DNA of 64,000 bases from Diphasiastrum complanatum (GCA_029204225.1 CM055096.1:4308014-4372013), one strand, 5' to 3'. Counted from the stretch's first letter, positions 24,265-36,108 are shown. The notes: generated from the letters alone by a model not told the origin. A program made the numbers and translations.

Positions 24265-24939
24265 TTAGTTTTTGCCACAGTTGCAGGTTCCTCCGTTGGC
24301 ACACTTGTCGCAGTTCTCTTGTGCAACAGTTTTAGACTTCTTGCCACAGTCACAGACACCACCGTTGGCGCACTTGTCGCAATTTTCTCCACTCACTGTC
24401 CCCATGCGAGACTTCTTGCCACAGTCGCAGACACCACCGTTAGCACACTTGTCACAGTTATCAGCAACCACAGGAGCATTGATGCCCAAGAAGCTGCACC
24501 CAACAAAGCCACAACATGAAATTGAGTCAATATGCTCTCCCTCCCACAACAATTTTCTGCTAATGGCTCCGATCAGCAGCAGATTTGATTTATACACGTT
24601 GCTGATAGAAAAGCTATGTTACCTGTAATCACCAGCACTCTCCTTCACAAGAAAATCATTCATGATTCTTCCACTACACCTGCAATCACAGTGCACATAT
24701 CCCAATCAGTGAATCATATATGAGATGACCAAATGCTTAGAAATCAAAAACCCATGTGTAAAATTAGCTTATAAAACAGAAAACCCATGTCATAAATTTT
24801 CGTGAAATATACAGACTTTGGCCCTTGGGTGATCAGGATGGCAAGGCCAAGACAGACGGTTAATGAGATGAACAACCCACCTGCAGGCTACGCTGCAGCC
24901 GCACTTGGGGCAACAATTGCATCCACTTCCGCAAGACAT
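24265..24939 (-). CDS. Metallothionein, repeat-type, copy B (three exons)
   Basis: Exons on the minus strand are 24939-24881, 24679-24623 and 24493-24265, giving 114 residues. Introns of 201 and 129 bp sit at the same phase-2 positions as in copy A. The protein starts MSCGSGCNCCPKCGC and has the same eight N-terminal Cys, a linker MNDFLVKESAGDY, and three C-x2-C-x5-C-x-C units. A two-residue insertion (Met-Gly) follows the first unit. All 20 Cys are kept between copies, while linker and spacer residues differ, which points to purifying selection and two functional genes. Role: cytosolic Zn/Cu buffering, inferred from Cys content. Which plant type it belongs to is unclear. Confidence 0.9.
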
Positions 24940-25081
24940 GATTGATTGATGACTGGCGAGCTTTACTTCCTGCACTGAAGTGATCAAACACGTCCTGGCA
25001 GAAGTAGACCAAGGAACAGGCTGCGATGAAAGATGGAAGAGCTCTCTCTAGCTGCACACTTCGAATTGGGGGAGTGTTGGT

Positions 25082-25091
25082 GGTTTTATAG
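25082..25091 (-). promoter_or_regulatory. TATA box of metallothionein copy B
   Basis: CTATAAAACC on the minus strand lies about 145 bases before the ATG. It is preceded by GCTAGCGGGTTGAGG, a block also present upstream of copy A. Spacing and conservation support a core promoter. Confidence 0.7.
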
Positions 25092-25249
25092 TCAGCCCTC
25101 AACCCGCTAGCACTCAGTAAGAACAATATTGTATATAGAGCAAGCAAGATTATTATTGTGACACGAGGTAAATCCCTTCTTGGATTAAAGGGAATAGAAC
25201 AATCTTGTTCACACTTGCTATGGTGACTCCTCAAGAAAGCATATCAAAA

Positions 25250-26860
25250 TATGTATGACATGTTTTGGAATATTTGCAAACTTGTTGATCTACGGTGGAC
25301 AAGAAACATCAAGGTGCTACTTGAAAATCTTATTACTCAAGGGAGTGCAACCGTTTTTACAATAAGCTAGTTGCAAGTTATTTTGAATGAAAATGAGTTG
25401 TCCAAAATTGAATGCGTGAAGTACTTTTCTCTGATGCACTCATTGAATAGACACATATTACTAATCATATTGATGTGTCATATTATGAGACAATTCTATA
25501 TCTATCTGTTGGTAAGGTCTACATGGAACTTCAACAAATGTGCACCAAGGTGATGAGGTGGTGAACTTGTAAGGTTGTGCACAATAAAGATTAGTGATGT
25601 TGTAGTTCTCAAAGTTGCACCACCTTATCGACAACCTATAAGCTTAGATGTAAATTATAATCAGTGTAGTAGAGTGACAAACACATGAATATGATGCTTA
25701 GATCACGTAAAATGGGAGATGGCACTAGTGATTTTAGCAACATTGATGAGGTCATGCTTAGCAAAGACGTACTTATAGCTATCATTTGAGTTGATTTTTT
25801 TGGAACCATCACTGGATCCACCTACATATTGAAGTTCTAGAGGACAATAACTTTATCATCACTCACATCATTGAGAAAAACTCCTAAAGTCAACACATCC
25901 ACTAGAGAAAAGGTTTGTAAACATTACAAATAGTCATGACAATTTTGTGGAAAACTTTATGTCTACCTCTTAATGTTGTTGTAAATTGAAATAGCAACAT
26001 GCCAGTTGTGAAGTTGTGACCAAATAAGATAATACATCTAACATGACTGTCAAGCACGTAGTCATGTAGAGAATCTAGTATGGAGCTACTTCTTTGGGCC
26101 AGAGATAAAGAACTATGTAGGGTCTAATGTGAAAATCTTGTAATGCAAACATGATTATTTGAGGCCCATGCTTGAGGCTCAAGTTCTACATGTTCAAATA
26201 ACTTAAGTTTATGAGTGAGACCAACTTAAGAAGATATACTTGTACAAAACATCAATGTCTTACATTTGAATCAAGTTCAAAGGGAGCTAGTGCTCTAGTC
26301 AACTAGTGACCAAAGAATCTAACAACACATAAAAGATTGAAGTAGTGACACATGGAGGATCTTTATTAATTTGAAAACTTTGTTTCAAAATGTTAGGGCC
26401 TTTTGTTTATAAATCATACAATTTATTCTTTGATTCTCTTTGTGGTAGAGAGCTCAACGTTCTACTAGGCTTGATCCTTTGAGCTAGTTTTGAGATTTGT
26501 GAGGAGATTTGATATTGAGGCATTAAGATCAGGTTGGATTTTTTGTTTGACAGCTTGAAACTATTTATTTAGAATTTCAAGAGTTCTCTTAAGCATTGTG
26601 TAGATTTGATATCATACTATCAAGGTTTTCTCAAAGCTTGATGAACAATGTTATTGCTTTTTGCAACTAATTTTGGCATTGGTGGAGAGTTTGATGTCAA
26701 ATATTCAAGACCTCGTTTGGTCTCCTGGATTCTTGTCTGGATGATTCCATTAAACATCACAAGTGTTTGTAAACACTTTCTCGGGTCTAACATCTTTTTA
26801 TGAAGTTTTGGTCAACTTTTGTCAAGATTAGCCAATTTCTAGCATGTCTTTATGGAGTTT
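25250..26860. other. Interval without a recognised gene
   Basis: No frame longer than about 60 codons looks real, and no repeat structure stands out. It is likely old, decayed transposon DNA to the left of a copia RT fragment. Confidence 0.5.
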
Positions 26861-26866
26861 GCATAC

Positions 26867-27379
26867 TCAATCTTCTTGACCATTGAGGACATAGCCTTCT
26901 TGCTGGATCATGTAGATGTCCTCTTCAATAATTCCATTGAGGAATGTTGTTTGTACATCCATTTGGTGTACTGCAAGGTTAACCACATCAGCATATGATA
27001 ATAGTAGTCGAATAGAAGAATGCTTCATCACCGGACTAAAGGTTTCAAAGTAGTCGACTTTGGGAGTTTGTGAAAATCCCCATGCCACGAGTCAAGTCTT
27101 TCTTCTATCGATATTGTCATCTATTTTATACTTGATCTTAAAGATCCATTTGTAGTCGATGACTTTTCTGTCTGCGGGTAGCTTGGTGATAGTCCATGTG
27201 TTGTTCTTCAGTAGCAAGTTGTAATCCTTGTCCATAGATTCCCTCCAGAGACCTGGATCAGCCTGTGACATTGCTTTTTCAACTATGGTCGACTCCTGTA
27301 TATAATAGTGAGAAAACTCATCAGTGTATTGAACATGCTGAGTTTGAATCCTTGTTGATCTTCTGGTGTGGTTAAACAC
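26867..27379 (-). pseudogene. copia reverse transcriptase fragment
   Basis: Two minus-strand frames separated by a frameshift near 27090 give the start of the copia RT: ADPGLWRESMDKDYNLLLKN, NTWTITKLPADRKVIDYKWI, then SQTPKVDYFETFSPVMKHSS and VHQMDVQTTFLNG. The catalytic YVDD part and the other pol domains are absent, and no LTRs are evident nearby. Truncated. Confidence 0.88.
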
Positions 27380-27399
27380 TATTAGCTTTTGATGTGACT

Positions 27400-30120
27400 A
27401 CAATAAAAAGTAGATTCACTTGCATGGAAAGTTGTGCGAGTAACTACATAAAGAGATTACAAAAATGGTAGTTTGGTGATTTTTTTTTCCTTTCTCTCAT
27501 GGCATTTCTTATAAGGCCCTTTTTGAGCTTTCTCTAATGTTGGGGAGTCAAATTGTAATCACATCGTTTTTTTGCATCAATTTTATTGGAGTCAAGGATC
27601 AATGAGAGATTTTAGATGATCTATGACTATAGAAATAACCATTTATCCACAAAATATGTGGGATCCATTATCTTATCCAATAATTCATTACCACTCAATC
27701 ATGTCACCCAAAAGTTAAAATATTTATTCTGTGACCACATTCACCTTAGTGCTTTGATTTGAATTGATTCAAAAAATAAATAAGATTCTTGAGATGATTT
27801 TTTAATACGTGTAAAGTCAAAATTAGTGATGAAAGGGCCTGATTTTCTTTTTCATTAGAACTTAAACCTAATTTGTGGATCTTGTTATCACTCTCAAAAG
27901 CATGCATTGAGCCATCAAAAGATACAATCAGAGCTATTTTTGAAAAAATGAAAAGATTAGGTGAATCCGTGCTTGGGGAGGTCACCAAGTTTTTTATCTC
28001 AAAATCCTACAAAAATGCCTCACCTCAAAAGTCAAATATAAAGGAGATGTCAACCAAGATTGTAACCACTTTCGAACTAATATAGAGGCCTTCCCTCATC
28101 TTTTCTTTGAATATCATGCAAGCCTCTAGAATATATGGGCCTTGTCTAGAGTTCTTCTAGTATGCTTAAAACCAATCTTTCCAAGAAAAAAATTAGTACT
28201 CTAACATGATACATTAACAACCAAACAATACATTTTTGTTGTTTCTTCATGTAGCATTATGGATGCCTACTACATTGTATTATATGTTTTGCATAGTTGA
28301 AATTGGCAATAATATTTCAACTATCTTTTCTAAAGTAGAAGATATTTCCAAGAGGTTGATTGTGCTTCTAAAATCATTTAAGCTCAATATGTGCTTTGAA
28401 ATATGTAAATTGTACTTTTTTGGGTAAAGGCCACATTTTTTAAGGTGAATGTGAAGCACATTTGAAAGTCTAGGAAACATGAACAACTTTGGGTATACAC
28501 TTGACTCATGATCAATGTTACAGCTATGCAATAATAAAGTCTTTCAAGAAAGCTATATTCACTTATACTTTGTTGGCTACAGCTAAACAACATAGCTAGT
28601 TGCCCCATTATTTTATGGGTGTGTATGTAGTTTGTCTAGGACGTCTAGTGATTGGATTGTTTGTGATTTTGAGGATTGTTAGGCCTTCATGTATGTAGTA
28701 TGGATCATGTTGGCGTATTGTTGTCATTATTGACATATGAAGGTAATAGTTCCATATCTTTGATCTAAAAAATATGTAGCTTGAATTTGTTTTATGTGTT
28801 ATGGACATATGAAGATCTCTACTAGGTTCATATGAGTTTTTAAAAGTCAACCACACTAAAAAGCCATCGTCAAGGTTGAAGAAAAGTACCACATTCACTT
28901 AACTCACATCAATCAAGATTAGGAAAAAAAATGTCCTCTTATACAAGGTTGAAGTGAGTTTGTTAAAGGCAAACAATAACTCTTTGATCAAGGTAATTTT
29001 GAGACTAAGGTCATCCCAAAATAATGACAAAACTACAAAACTAGCATACAATAATTGTCTCAACAGTAATAGTTGTATCCTCAAAAGGTAGTGTCTAGTG
29101 CATAATAGCCATTCCAACAACAATGTTCTTGATAGTCATAATTGTATCCTCCAAAAGGATTATCTAATGTACTGTAGCCATTATAAAATTTGTTTTGAAA
29201 TGTAGATTGAAATTTTTTAGTGTCTTAATATTTCTTTGGTCATGATGTCCCATTCCTAGTTCTCATTAACAAGGGCCCCTTCATTCCATCATCTCTTTGC
29301 CTTGACAATTATCTAGAGAAATATAATGAGATGTGTGGTCTATGTAATCTCAAATTGATATTTGGTTATATGTTCATCTGTGCTAAAATAATGTGATTGA
29401 CACAATGTTGTAGTCACTTTTATCTTTTTGAGAAAATATAACCTTGTGGTCACTAATCTTTTACAATATGAAATAAAATAATACTCACTTATTTTTCAAG
29501 ATATGATGAATTTTGCACTTATTGCCTCAAGGAATCTCACTTTCCCAATACCTATCATGTGCATCTTGTTCTTTCTTAATCCAACATGCTACTTTTCTCC
29601 ATATGGAAATTAGGGTTTATATTTCTTGTCTGTTTGTAATGTTATTGGATTGCTCTTTTTTTTCTCTCTATCATTGCATTGAATTATTCATCTTTGGATT
29701 GGATTTTTCAAAAAAAGATATTGCAATCATATTAATTAGCAACCAAAACCCTCAAACAACCCCTACAGCTATATTCAACATGTACATCAACCTTAGAGGA
29801 CAAGGTAATGAGCTCCAAAGTGGTAGAAGAAAGCATAATTGGCCCCAAAGTATAGTCAAAAGCGTTGAAGGTTAGTTTTGAAACAATGTCAAAGCACCAA
29901 CAACCTCAGAGTAAAACCTTAAAATGTCTTTCAAGCAATGACAACCTTGAAGAGAAATCTTCAAATTTTGTCTCTTAAAGTATCAATTGTAAAGGATAAA
30001 CTTCAAACTTTTGTCCAATGGAAAAACATCCTCACAAGGGGGGCTAGTATCCTCACATTGGGATATGTGAATTTCCACATCTTTGTATATTAGAAATCCA
30101 CTTTTGCATTTCTTGATTGT
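27400..30120. other. Interval without a recognised gene
   Basis: AT-rich. Several frames of 60-120 codons (for example 29513-29875) show no domain. It may include the lost 3' LTR of the minus-strand gypsy element, but I could not place its borders. Confidence 0.4.
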
Positions 30121-30155
30121 TAAGAATGTAGAACTTATTCACCCTTTTCCTGAAT

Positions 30156-30359
30156 TCATAGAGATTTTTTCCCAGACATGTATCCAATAAAGTGACATGG
30201 ATCACATTTTTGAATGAAAAGTTTAACGTCTCTATAAAGTGTAGGCCACCAATACTTAGTATTTAGAATTTTTTTGGCAATATTTTTTAGCGCATAATGG
30301 CCCCCCGAATCTTCTTCATGTAGTGCTCTTATTACGATAGTGATCTCGGTGGGTTCCAA
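30156..30359 (-). pseudogene. gypsy integrase HHCC zinc-finger segment
   Basis: Reads LHEEDSGGHYALKNIAKKIL, NTKYWWPTLYRDVKLFIQKC and DPC, matching the H-x-H-C-x2-C integrase N-terminal domain of Ty3/gypsy elements. The catalytic core does not follow, so it is truncated on the 3' side. Confidence 0.85.
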
Positions 30360-30558
30360 ATAGTGGCGAAGGTTATCATCAGTTCCTAACTTATATAGTA
30401 TCTAATCTATAATCGTGTAGGGTCCTACTCTTGCAAGAAAAACTGTCTTCTGTTGTTTATTGAAATTATCGAGATAAATTTAATACTATAAAAAAATAAT
30501 AATGTCTTCATAAATGGATGATTCTGCTTGAATGCGCATTATGTGCTCAGTTGGAAAT

Positions 30559-31290
30559 TCATCTTATATTGGTCCAAATTGATTGATTTTTAGTTTTAAG
30601 CCATGATATATAGTCGGCATTTTGGTGGTCCTTCCCCCTTCTTAACTCTACTTGATAATCGAATTCATCTAATAATAGAACCCATCTAGCTATCCTTCCT
30701 AAAAGGTCAGGTTTATTTACTAGATGCTTCAATGCATAATGGTCTACATGAAAAACAAAAGGGTATTCTAGTAGATAATGCCTAAAATTTTTCACTGAGT
30801 AGATCATGCCTAATGCCTCCCGCTCTGTGGTGGAATCATTTTTTTCATATGCTTGTCTACCAGCACAATAAATTGGATAATCAATTTTTTGATCATCCTT
30901 TTGGCTAAGCACTACACCAATTGCAAATGATGAAGTGTCTACATATACATGAAATTTCTTAGTCCAATCTGGAGGTCTAACTCCAGTGCTTCTGCTAAGG
31001 ACTGCTTTAATTTTTTGAAAGCATCCTGGTGATCTTGTGACCAGTGATATTCAACAGATTTCTTTAATAATCTTGTTAAGGGAGTTACTACTATAGCATA
31101 CTCTTTTATTATCCTACGATAGTATCCTACGTGGCCTAAAAATTCCCTAAGCTCGCGTAGATTAGTTGGCTCATCCAATTCTAAAAGCATCCTTTTTCGA
31201 TATCGGCTTGAATGCCATCTTTTAAAATTTTGTGGCCTAACAAAATGCCTTCCCTCATGCCAAAATTGTTGGAGAGAGATGAAAAACGTG
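30559..31290 (-). pseudogene. gypsy RT C-terminus and RNase H
   Basis: The frames give LREFLGHVGYYRRIIKEYA and LTRLLKKSVEYHW, then the RNase H part with YPIYCAGRQAYEKND, TTEREALGMIYSVKNFRHYL and FHVDHYALKHLV. A frameshift near 30920 and another near 31200 break it. The piece adjoins the putative solo LTR that separates it from the YxDD half of RT. Confidence 0.88.
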
Positions 31291-32359
31291 TTGAGAAAGG
31301 TGTCATATGTTAGAAGCAAAAATTAGCTCAAAGGGGTAAGATGAACACGAACGAGAAATGAACTCAAACGAGAAACGAAACACGAACGAGAAACGAAACA
31401 CGAACGAGAAACGAAACACGAACGAGAAACGAACTCAAACAGAAAGTGTTCGTGTGCAGCAGAACGAGCTATACGACTCTCTCCGTAAGCATGACTACGC
31501 CTATCAGAATGAACAAAATGTTAGTGATGGAAATCACGATCATTCTTGATTACGCAGCCAAACATTAATAAATGAACCGCCAAAAGAATAATTTGTTGCA
31601 AATAGCAAGACAAATTATGTGTCGCTAATGATTTGCGAAGAGCTAGACTGTGCTCAACTGATAATTAGTTGCGAAATATTCGCGAAAGACAAGAATAAAT
31701 GTTAGTCGTCTATTACCAGAAAGAGCAACTAGAAAGATCAGACCAAATGAATAATAAGCATAGCAATATAAACACAGCTCTGAACGCATAACAAAGAACT
31801 GTATCAGATTAAGTATATCAAGTATACATGTCAATAATGCGGTAGAGCACAAAACAATAGCGGACAAAATCACGTGCCCTACAAAGCTTATTCAATCTGT
31901 AAAGGAATGAAACCTTATTGCTGACAATAAAGAATCAATGCACAAGGCATCTACTTCGTCTGTCTTGCTGATAAGCTTCTGATGCTAATTTACATACACT
32001 CTCATCTTCTCATCTTTTTTGTCAAGACTTGATCGTCCAATATTCGACTCTTGATCAGTCGTAATGATCATTGTTGATCAGTATCTATATACATAATGTT
32101 ACAGGTGTGCAGATGAAGAAAGTACAGAGTGGATGTGTTGTCTGTAAGAGATCGTGGGTGGCTGCAATCGTTGTCAGTCTGTTAGCGCAGCTGCATGGGG
32201 TGAGCGTTAAAAGGGTGTGTCGTCAGCCTTTGCTTTTCGTCTTTTCATTGCCTCTGTGAGAATTTGCATGTAAATATGCAGACTGCGCGACAATGCGAGT
32301 AAATATGCAGCATGAATGGAGGCACATTAAAAATGGGATTTGGGAGAGTAGAGGAGACA
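31267..32359 (-). mobile_element. Putative solo LTR inside the gypsy RT gene
   Basis: A 1093-bp block with TG..CA ends separates KCYFSW from FGMREGILLGHKILKDG of one RT. Removal restores a continuous RT motif. Flanks share only about 3 bp (AAT), so the target duplication is unclear. No coding region is seen inside, which fits a solo LTR; an unrelated insertion is possible. Confidence 0.5.
31352..31436. repeat. 18-bp tandem repeat
   Basis: About four and a half copies of ACGAACGAGAAACGAAAC lie near one end of the putative solo LTR. Confidence 0.9.
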
Positions 32360-32369
32360 AATCCAAGAG

Positions 32370-32720
32370 AAATAGCATTTGGACGGATGCAATTTTAAAG
32401 ATGTCTCTTGACATCATCTTAAAGTCTTTTCTAATGCATCTAAATGTTCTTTAGTGGATGAGTAAACACAGAAGTCATCCATAAAGATTTCTAAGAATTT
32501 TCTCAAAAAAATTTGAAAGATGTTCGTCATCATGCGCTGGAATGTAACAGGCGCATTACACAAATCGAAGGGCATACGCATATAAGTGTATGTCGCCCCA
32601 TTTAACCGGTATACCAGTTAAATCTTCCATTGACCAAGCAAATACATTTTGATACTTTTGAAAGAGTATTATATACTCCTTGGTTTGACTGGAGTTTATA
32701 CAAATTCATAATTTTACCCT
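32370..32720 (-). pseudogene. gypsy RT, internally deleted
   Basis: One frame gives KEYIILFQKYQNVFAWSMED and LTGIP, the conserved segment upstream of gypsy RT. The sequence then continues almost directly with TYI.MPFDLCNAP.TFQRMM and FMDDFCVYS, the catalytic segment. The first half of the RT palm and fingers is therefore missing. Confidence 0.78.
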
Positions 32721-32894
32721 TACTAGTTTCTATTTCTACATAATAAGTCTTATCCACCATTCCCTCAGTCAGGCTTGCTCTGGTTCCACCCAGAACTTCC
32801 CTCGACTCGGATGTTGGAAACTCATTTTTCTCTTCCTCATCTAGATGCATCTGCTAGATAAATTTCATGATGAGTAGTAGGCTGGATCTGGTCT

Positions 32895-33005
32895 TATAAT
32901 CCTAACTCCTTAACCATTTTCTCAGTCATTAAGTTGATGCTAGATCCTGAGTCTACTGATATTCTATTGATAGTATGGCCTCCTATAATGGCACTTATCT
33001 CGGGG
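32895..33005 (-). pseudogene. Second aspartic-protease motif of the gypsy element
   Basis: Minus-strand reading gives SAIIGGHTINRISVDSGSSI followed by NLMTEKMVKELG. It is similar in layout to the protease motif at 33251-33556, so the protein region appears duplicated. Confidence 0.7.
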
Positions 33006-33250
33006 ACTCCACAGTCTCCTCTATCTACATATTCTACTCTATTGCTATATGCAGGTATGGATAATGTAAGAAACCTCTCCCCTTCCTCAGTCCTTACAAA
33101 ATGAACTCCTTCATCATCTGAAGTATAACTCGAGGAAGATGTAGGCGTCTCGCCTTCATATTTATCCTTCTCTCATGATACGATAATTTTTTTATGGCTC
33201 TTTCCTTATGATGTCGCCATCTGGTCTCGAAAGGTAATCTCCTTTTTCCT

Positions 33251-33556
33251 CTAGTGGGTGATAACATCGGCTTGATACAACCATGGTCTCTCTAATAAGA
33301 CTTTGTAAGATGATTCCCTAGTGGTCTCTAATATAATGAAGTCCATCAAAAACTTATGGTCAACAATGTAAACTGTGACCTGAGACAACTCCCCTATTGG
33401 AGTTCTCCTAGTTGCATCTGCTAATCTCAAATGTATAAGTGTAGGCGCTATTCTATGATGAATGCATAACTCATATGTTGTCTCTTCAGTCATTATATTT
33501 ACACGGGATCCGGAATCCATAGGTACACTATCTAAAATGCAGCCATTGATTATCAC
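33251..33556 (-). pseudogene. gypsy aspartic protease
   Basis: About 102 codons with MDSGSRVNIMTEE at the active site (D-S-G kept), then LRLADATRRTPIGELSQVTV and the YKVLLERPWLYQADVI end that corresponds to the LGRPWL motif. It would process the gag-pol polyprotein. The next frame upstream (33557-33784) belongs to the gag-protease linker. Confidence 0.82.
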
Positions 33557-34199
33557 CTAGATTTCAGGTGGGCCTTCGTCACCATGGTTTATCAGTCCTA
33601 CGTCGACTAATGGAAACTTAGCTTTCCTTTTCTTTTTCTTTTGCAAGAATTGTTTAATCTCTTTCTTATAGTATTGATTATCCTCTGATAATTGTTTGAA
33701 AGTTATATTGGGCATTCTAGAGGCAAAATCTTCCACTATCATGTGAACAATGTCTAAGTGGGGACGGGTCTCTAGGTATCTCATTACTTAGTATTGGATC
33801 TGAGAACGTTACTTTTTTAACTCTATTGGTTTCTTCGTCTAGGAGTTTCTTAGATTCTAAACTGATATTTTTTATTCAAAGTCTGGGTCTTTAGAAATTT
33901 CGGCGATTTGCTCTACAAGTTGTGTTTGGGTTGTCGTGTTTTTCATATTTTTCGTAGTTTTTGCAATATTTGCATTTTTATCCTTCTTAGTTTTTTTTTT
34001 ATCTCTAAGAATTGGCATATTATTCCTACTTCTAGTTGTGACTTTATTTAAATCTAAGTCTAACTCCGGCCAATCTTGGTCTTGATTTTCTATGGTCTCG
34101 GACTTTACTTCTATCCTTTGGACTATCATGTTAGCATTAGATTTAGATAGTCGCGGCTCATCTTCTCTAGGTGTATTAACAAACTACAATTTAGACCGT

Positions 34200-34627
34200 G
34201 GCTGTTGTGGCTGAGGACATTCGGCAGTGACATGTCCTTTGCCTTTGCAATAAGCACAAAGTGGCACATGTCCTATTGACCTCCTAGGTTCAGGACAGTC
34301 AGGCGAATAGTGACCGGGGGCTCCGCAATTATAGCATGAACCATTTACTCTTGGTGGTGGAGTGGAATCTCATGTCCCTCCTCTATGCAAAATAGTCTAC
34401 TGTTGGCTATTGCGTGGTTTAGATGTAAAATTCTTTTGGTTAGGAGGACTAGTAGTATAGGCCACCTCCTCATTATTATCAACTGGACAGAGGGATAATT
34501 CTTCCTCCACATAGCTGGTTTGTAAATTAGGAAAATTCATTTTAGAATGTCTCTCTTTACCACAAGCTATACACCAAATGTTAGCATTTGATTTTGCTTT
34601 CTTCCTCTTAGCTTTAACGTCGAGCAT
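34200..34627 (-). pseudogene. gypsy gag zinc knuckles
   Basis: Minus-strand frames carry two perfect CCHC knuckles, CYNCGAPGHYSPDC and CAYCKGKGHVTAEC (about 34345-34212), and a damaged one, CIACGKERHSKMNF, near 34570. They would bind genomic RNA. Confidence 0.8.
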
Positions 34628-34711
34628 CTAGACTTTTAAGTCTCCCATTTCTTTCGCTAAAAGCTCTACACTTTTTCTTAATGGATCTGTCTTGTCGAAC
34701 TTTTCCATCTT

Positions 34712-35430
34712 TCATCTCCTATCTGAGTTCTTACTCTTAGATTTTGTATAACTAGTTTCTTCTTCAGACGACAAAGAATAAGACAAAGAATTAGAAGACT
34801 CTTCTTCATCTGTTGAATCGGATTCTAATTCAGACTCCGTAGACGAGTCAGATTCTTTTATTCTTTTATGTTTATGTTTCTTATGAGTACTCTTTCTATC
34901 ATTTCTTCTTCTTCTAAAAACTTTAGAAGTTTCATAATTCTCTGCGGATGATATGACATCCTCTAACGAGTTCGTCAATCCCTGATGATAGTACCTATCC
35001 ATCTTTTTGGGTTATCCACCCAAGAACCATTCATTTTGCATTGGGACATGGTACTGTGCTCCTAGTTTACCTATCAAATTCTTAACTCTTTGAATGTATT
35101 TTCTAAGCGACTCCTTTGGCTTTTTCTCCACCGAAGTAAGACGTGCTAACAGCCTTGTAGAATAGCCTATCTCCCTGAACTGTTTAAGAAACGTTGCCTT
35201 TAAAGCATTCCAAGTATTAATCATTTTTGGAACCAGCTGGCTATACCAGATTTTTGTCTGCTTGGATAGAAGACTTGATAGGATTCTAACTTTATCCTCG
35301 TCAGTGTTTCCTTATTGGCTATAGTAATTGACTCAAACTGTGATAAATAGCTATCTGCATCGTCAGATGATAATCCTTTGAATAAGTCAGATCTTTTTTT
35401 GGTAGATGTGGGTGATGTTGGATTCGCCAT
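34712..35430 (-). pseudogene. gypsy gag capsid region
   Basis: Starts at ATG 35430 (MANPTSPTSTKKRSDLFKGL). It reads through frameshifts into WNALKATFLKQFREIGYS and TRLLARLTSVEKKPKESLRK, a Retrotrans_gag-type core, then a Lys/Ser/Asp/Glu-rich tail. The upstream leader lies on the far side of the inserted element, beginning at 41026. Confidence 0.8.
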
Positions 35431-35449
35431 ATTATCAAGTAGTGGTTAT

Positions 35450-36096
35450 TGTGAAAATTGTCAACATTTCCTTGTCTAGTTTTAGGCCAAAATTGCTAAA
35501 AATGGCACATAGTTTAGGATCTGACTTTTCACACGTGTGAAACAGGTCTAGATATTTTTAGTAAGTGTATTTTTTCAGTATGAAGAAGTGTCAAACTTCA
35601 AGACCTTCGAAATGAGTCCATTTTCATGTATTTTGGACATATATGCCAATTTTACCTATATAGGGCATATTTTAGGTAAGGAGGGTCTAGAGAGAGGAGA
35701 GAGAGTCATCTCTCTCAGCTATATATAGCAGGTAGGCCGTGGAGAAACAGGTTGGAGCAGATCCATTGTATTCATTTGCTTAATGAGAGATTTTTCTATT
35801 GGGTTCTCCTTCCATTGTTGGCATTGTGTAGTGATTGAGTTCAAGCTTTGTGTGTATGATCTTAGGTGCTTTCCAAAAGTGGTAGGCTGATGTATTATGG
35901 ACTGTATAATGCTATTTTGGGCCGCACTTGATGTTTATGGAAGTTTCCATTTGTGATAAATGCTTTTTGATCAAGTTCTTTGCATTCTAGGTAGCATAGA
36001 ATGTGTTGCCAATTCCTAGCTTATGTAGTTTGGAGTGCAAGCATTCAAGCCAATGATCTTGGAGTTTAGATCCACTTAGGATCTGTATTTTTCACA
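35450..36096 (+). repeat. Left LTR of the gag-only element
   Basis: Begins TGTGAAAATTGTC and ends TTTTTCACA. It contains a 16-bp perfect palindrome TTTCACACGTGTGAAA (35527-35542) and a TATA box CTATATATAGC (35719-35729), so transcription would start near 35750. Confidence 0.95.
35719..35729 (+). promoter_or_regulatory. LTR TATA box
   Basis: CTATATATAGC lies about 270 bp into the left LTR and is identical in the right LTR (40643-40653). Confidence 0.65.
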
Positions 36097-36108
36097 TGGT
36101 ATCAGAGC
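36097..36108 (+). promoter_or_regulatory. Primer-binding site
   Basis: TGGTATCAGAGC directly after the LTR matches the initiator-tRNA-Met primer site used by plant copia elements. A leader of about 1.16 kb without a gene follows before the ATG at 37268. Confidence 0.85.

Larger units (their letters stand above)
22750..25110. repeat. Duplicated segment B carrying a metallothionein gene
   Basis: Colinear blocks match segment A (about 6940-10030), including the empty site of the SINE near 23036-23053, the GGATAAGTTAGTCATTCACA block at about 23550, and the full gene with its introns. B is the shorter copy. Confidence 0.8.

Noticed and set aside
24272-24628. Plus-strand frame over metallothionein copy B
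   Set aside because: Same antisense shadow as in copy A.
29513-29875. Possible small membrane protein
   Set aside because: A hydrophobic stretch arises from T-rich sequence; no start context, domain or paralog.
31352-31440. CRISPR-like array
   Set aside because: Units are contiguous 18-bp tandem repeats without spacers, in a plant repeat context.
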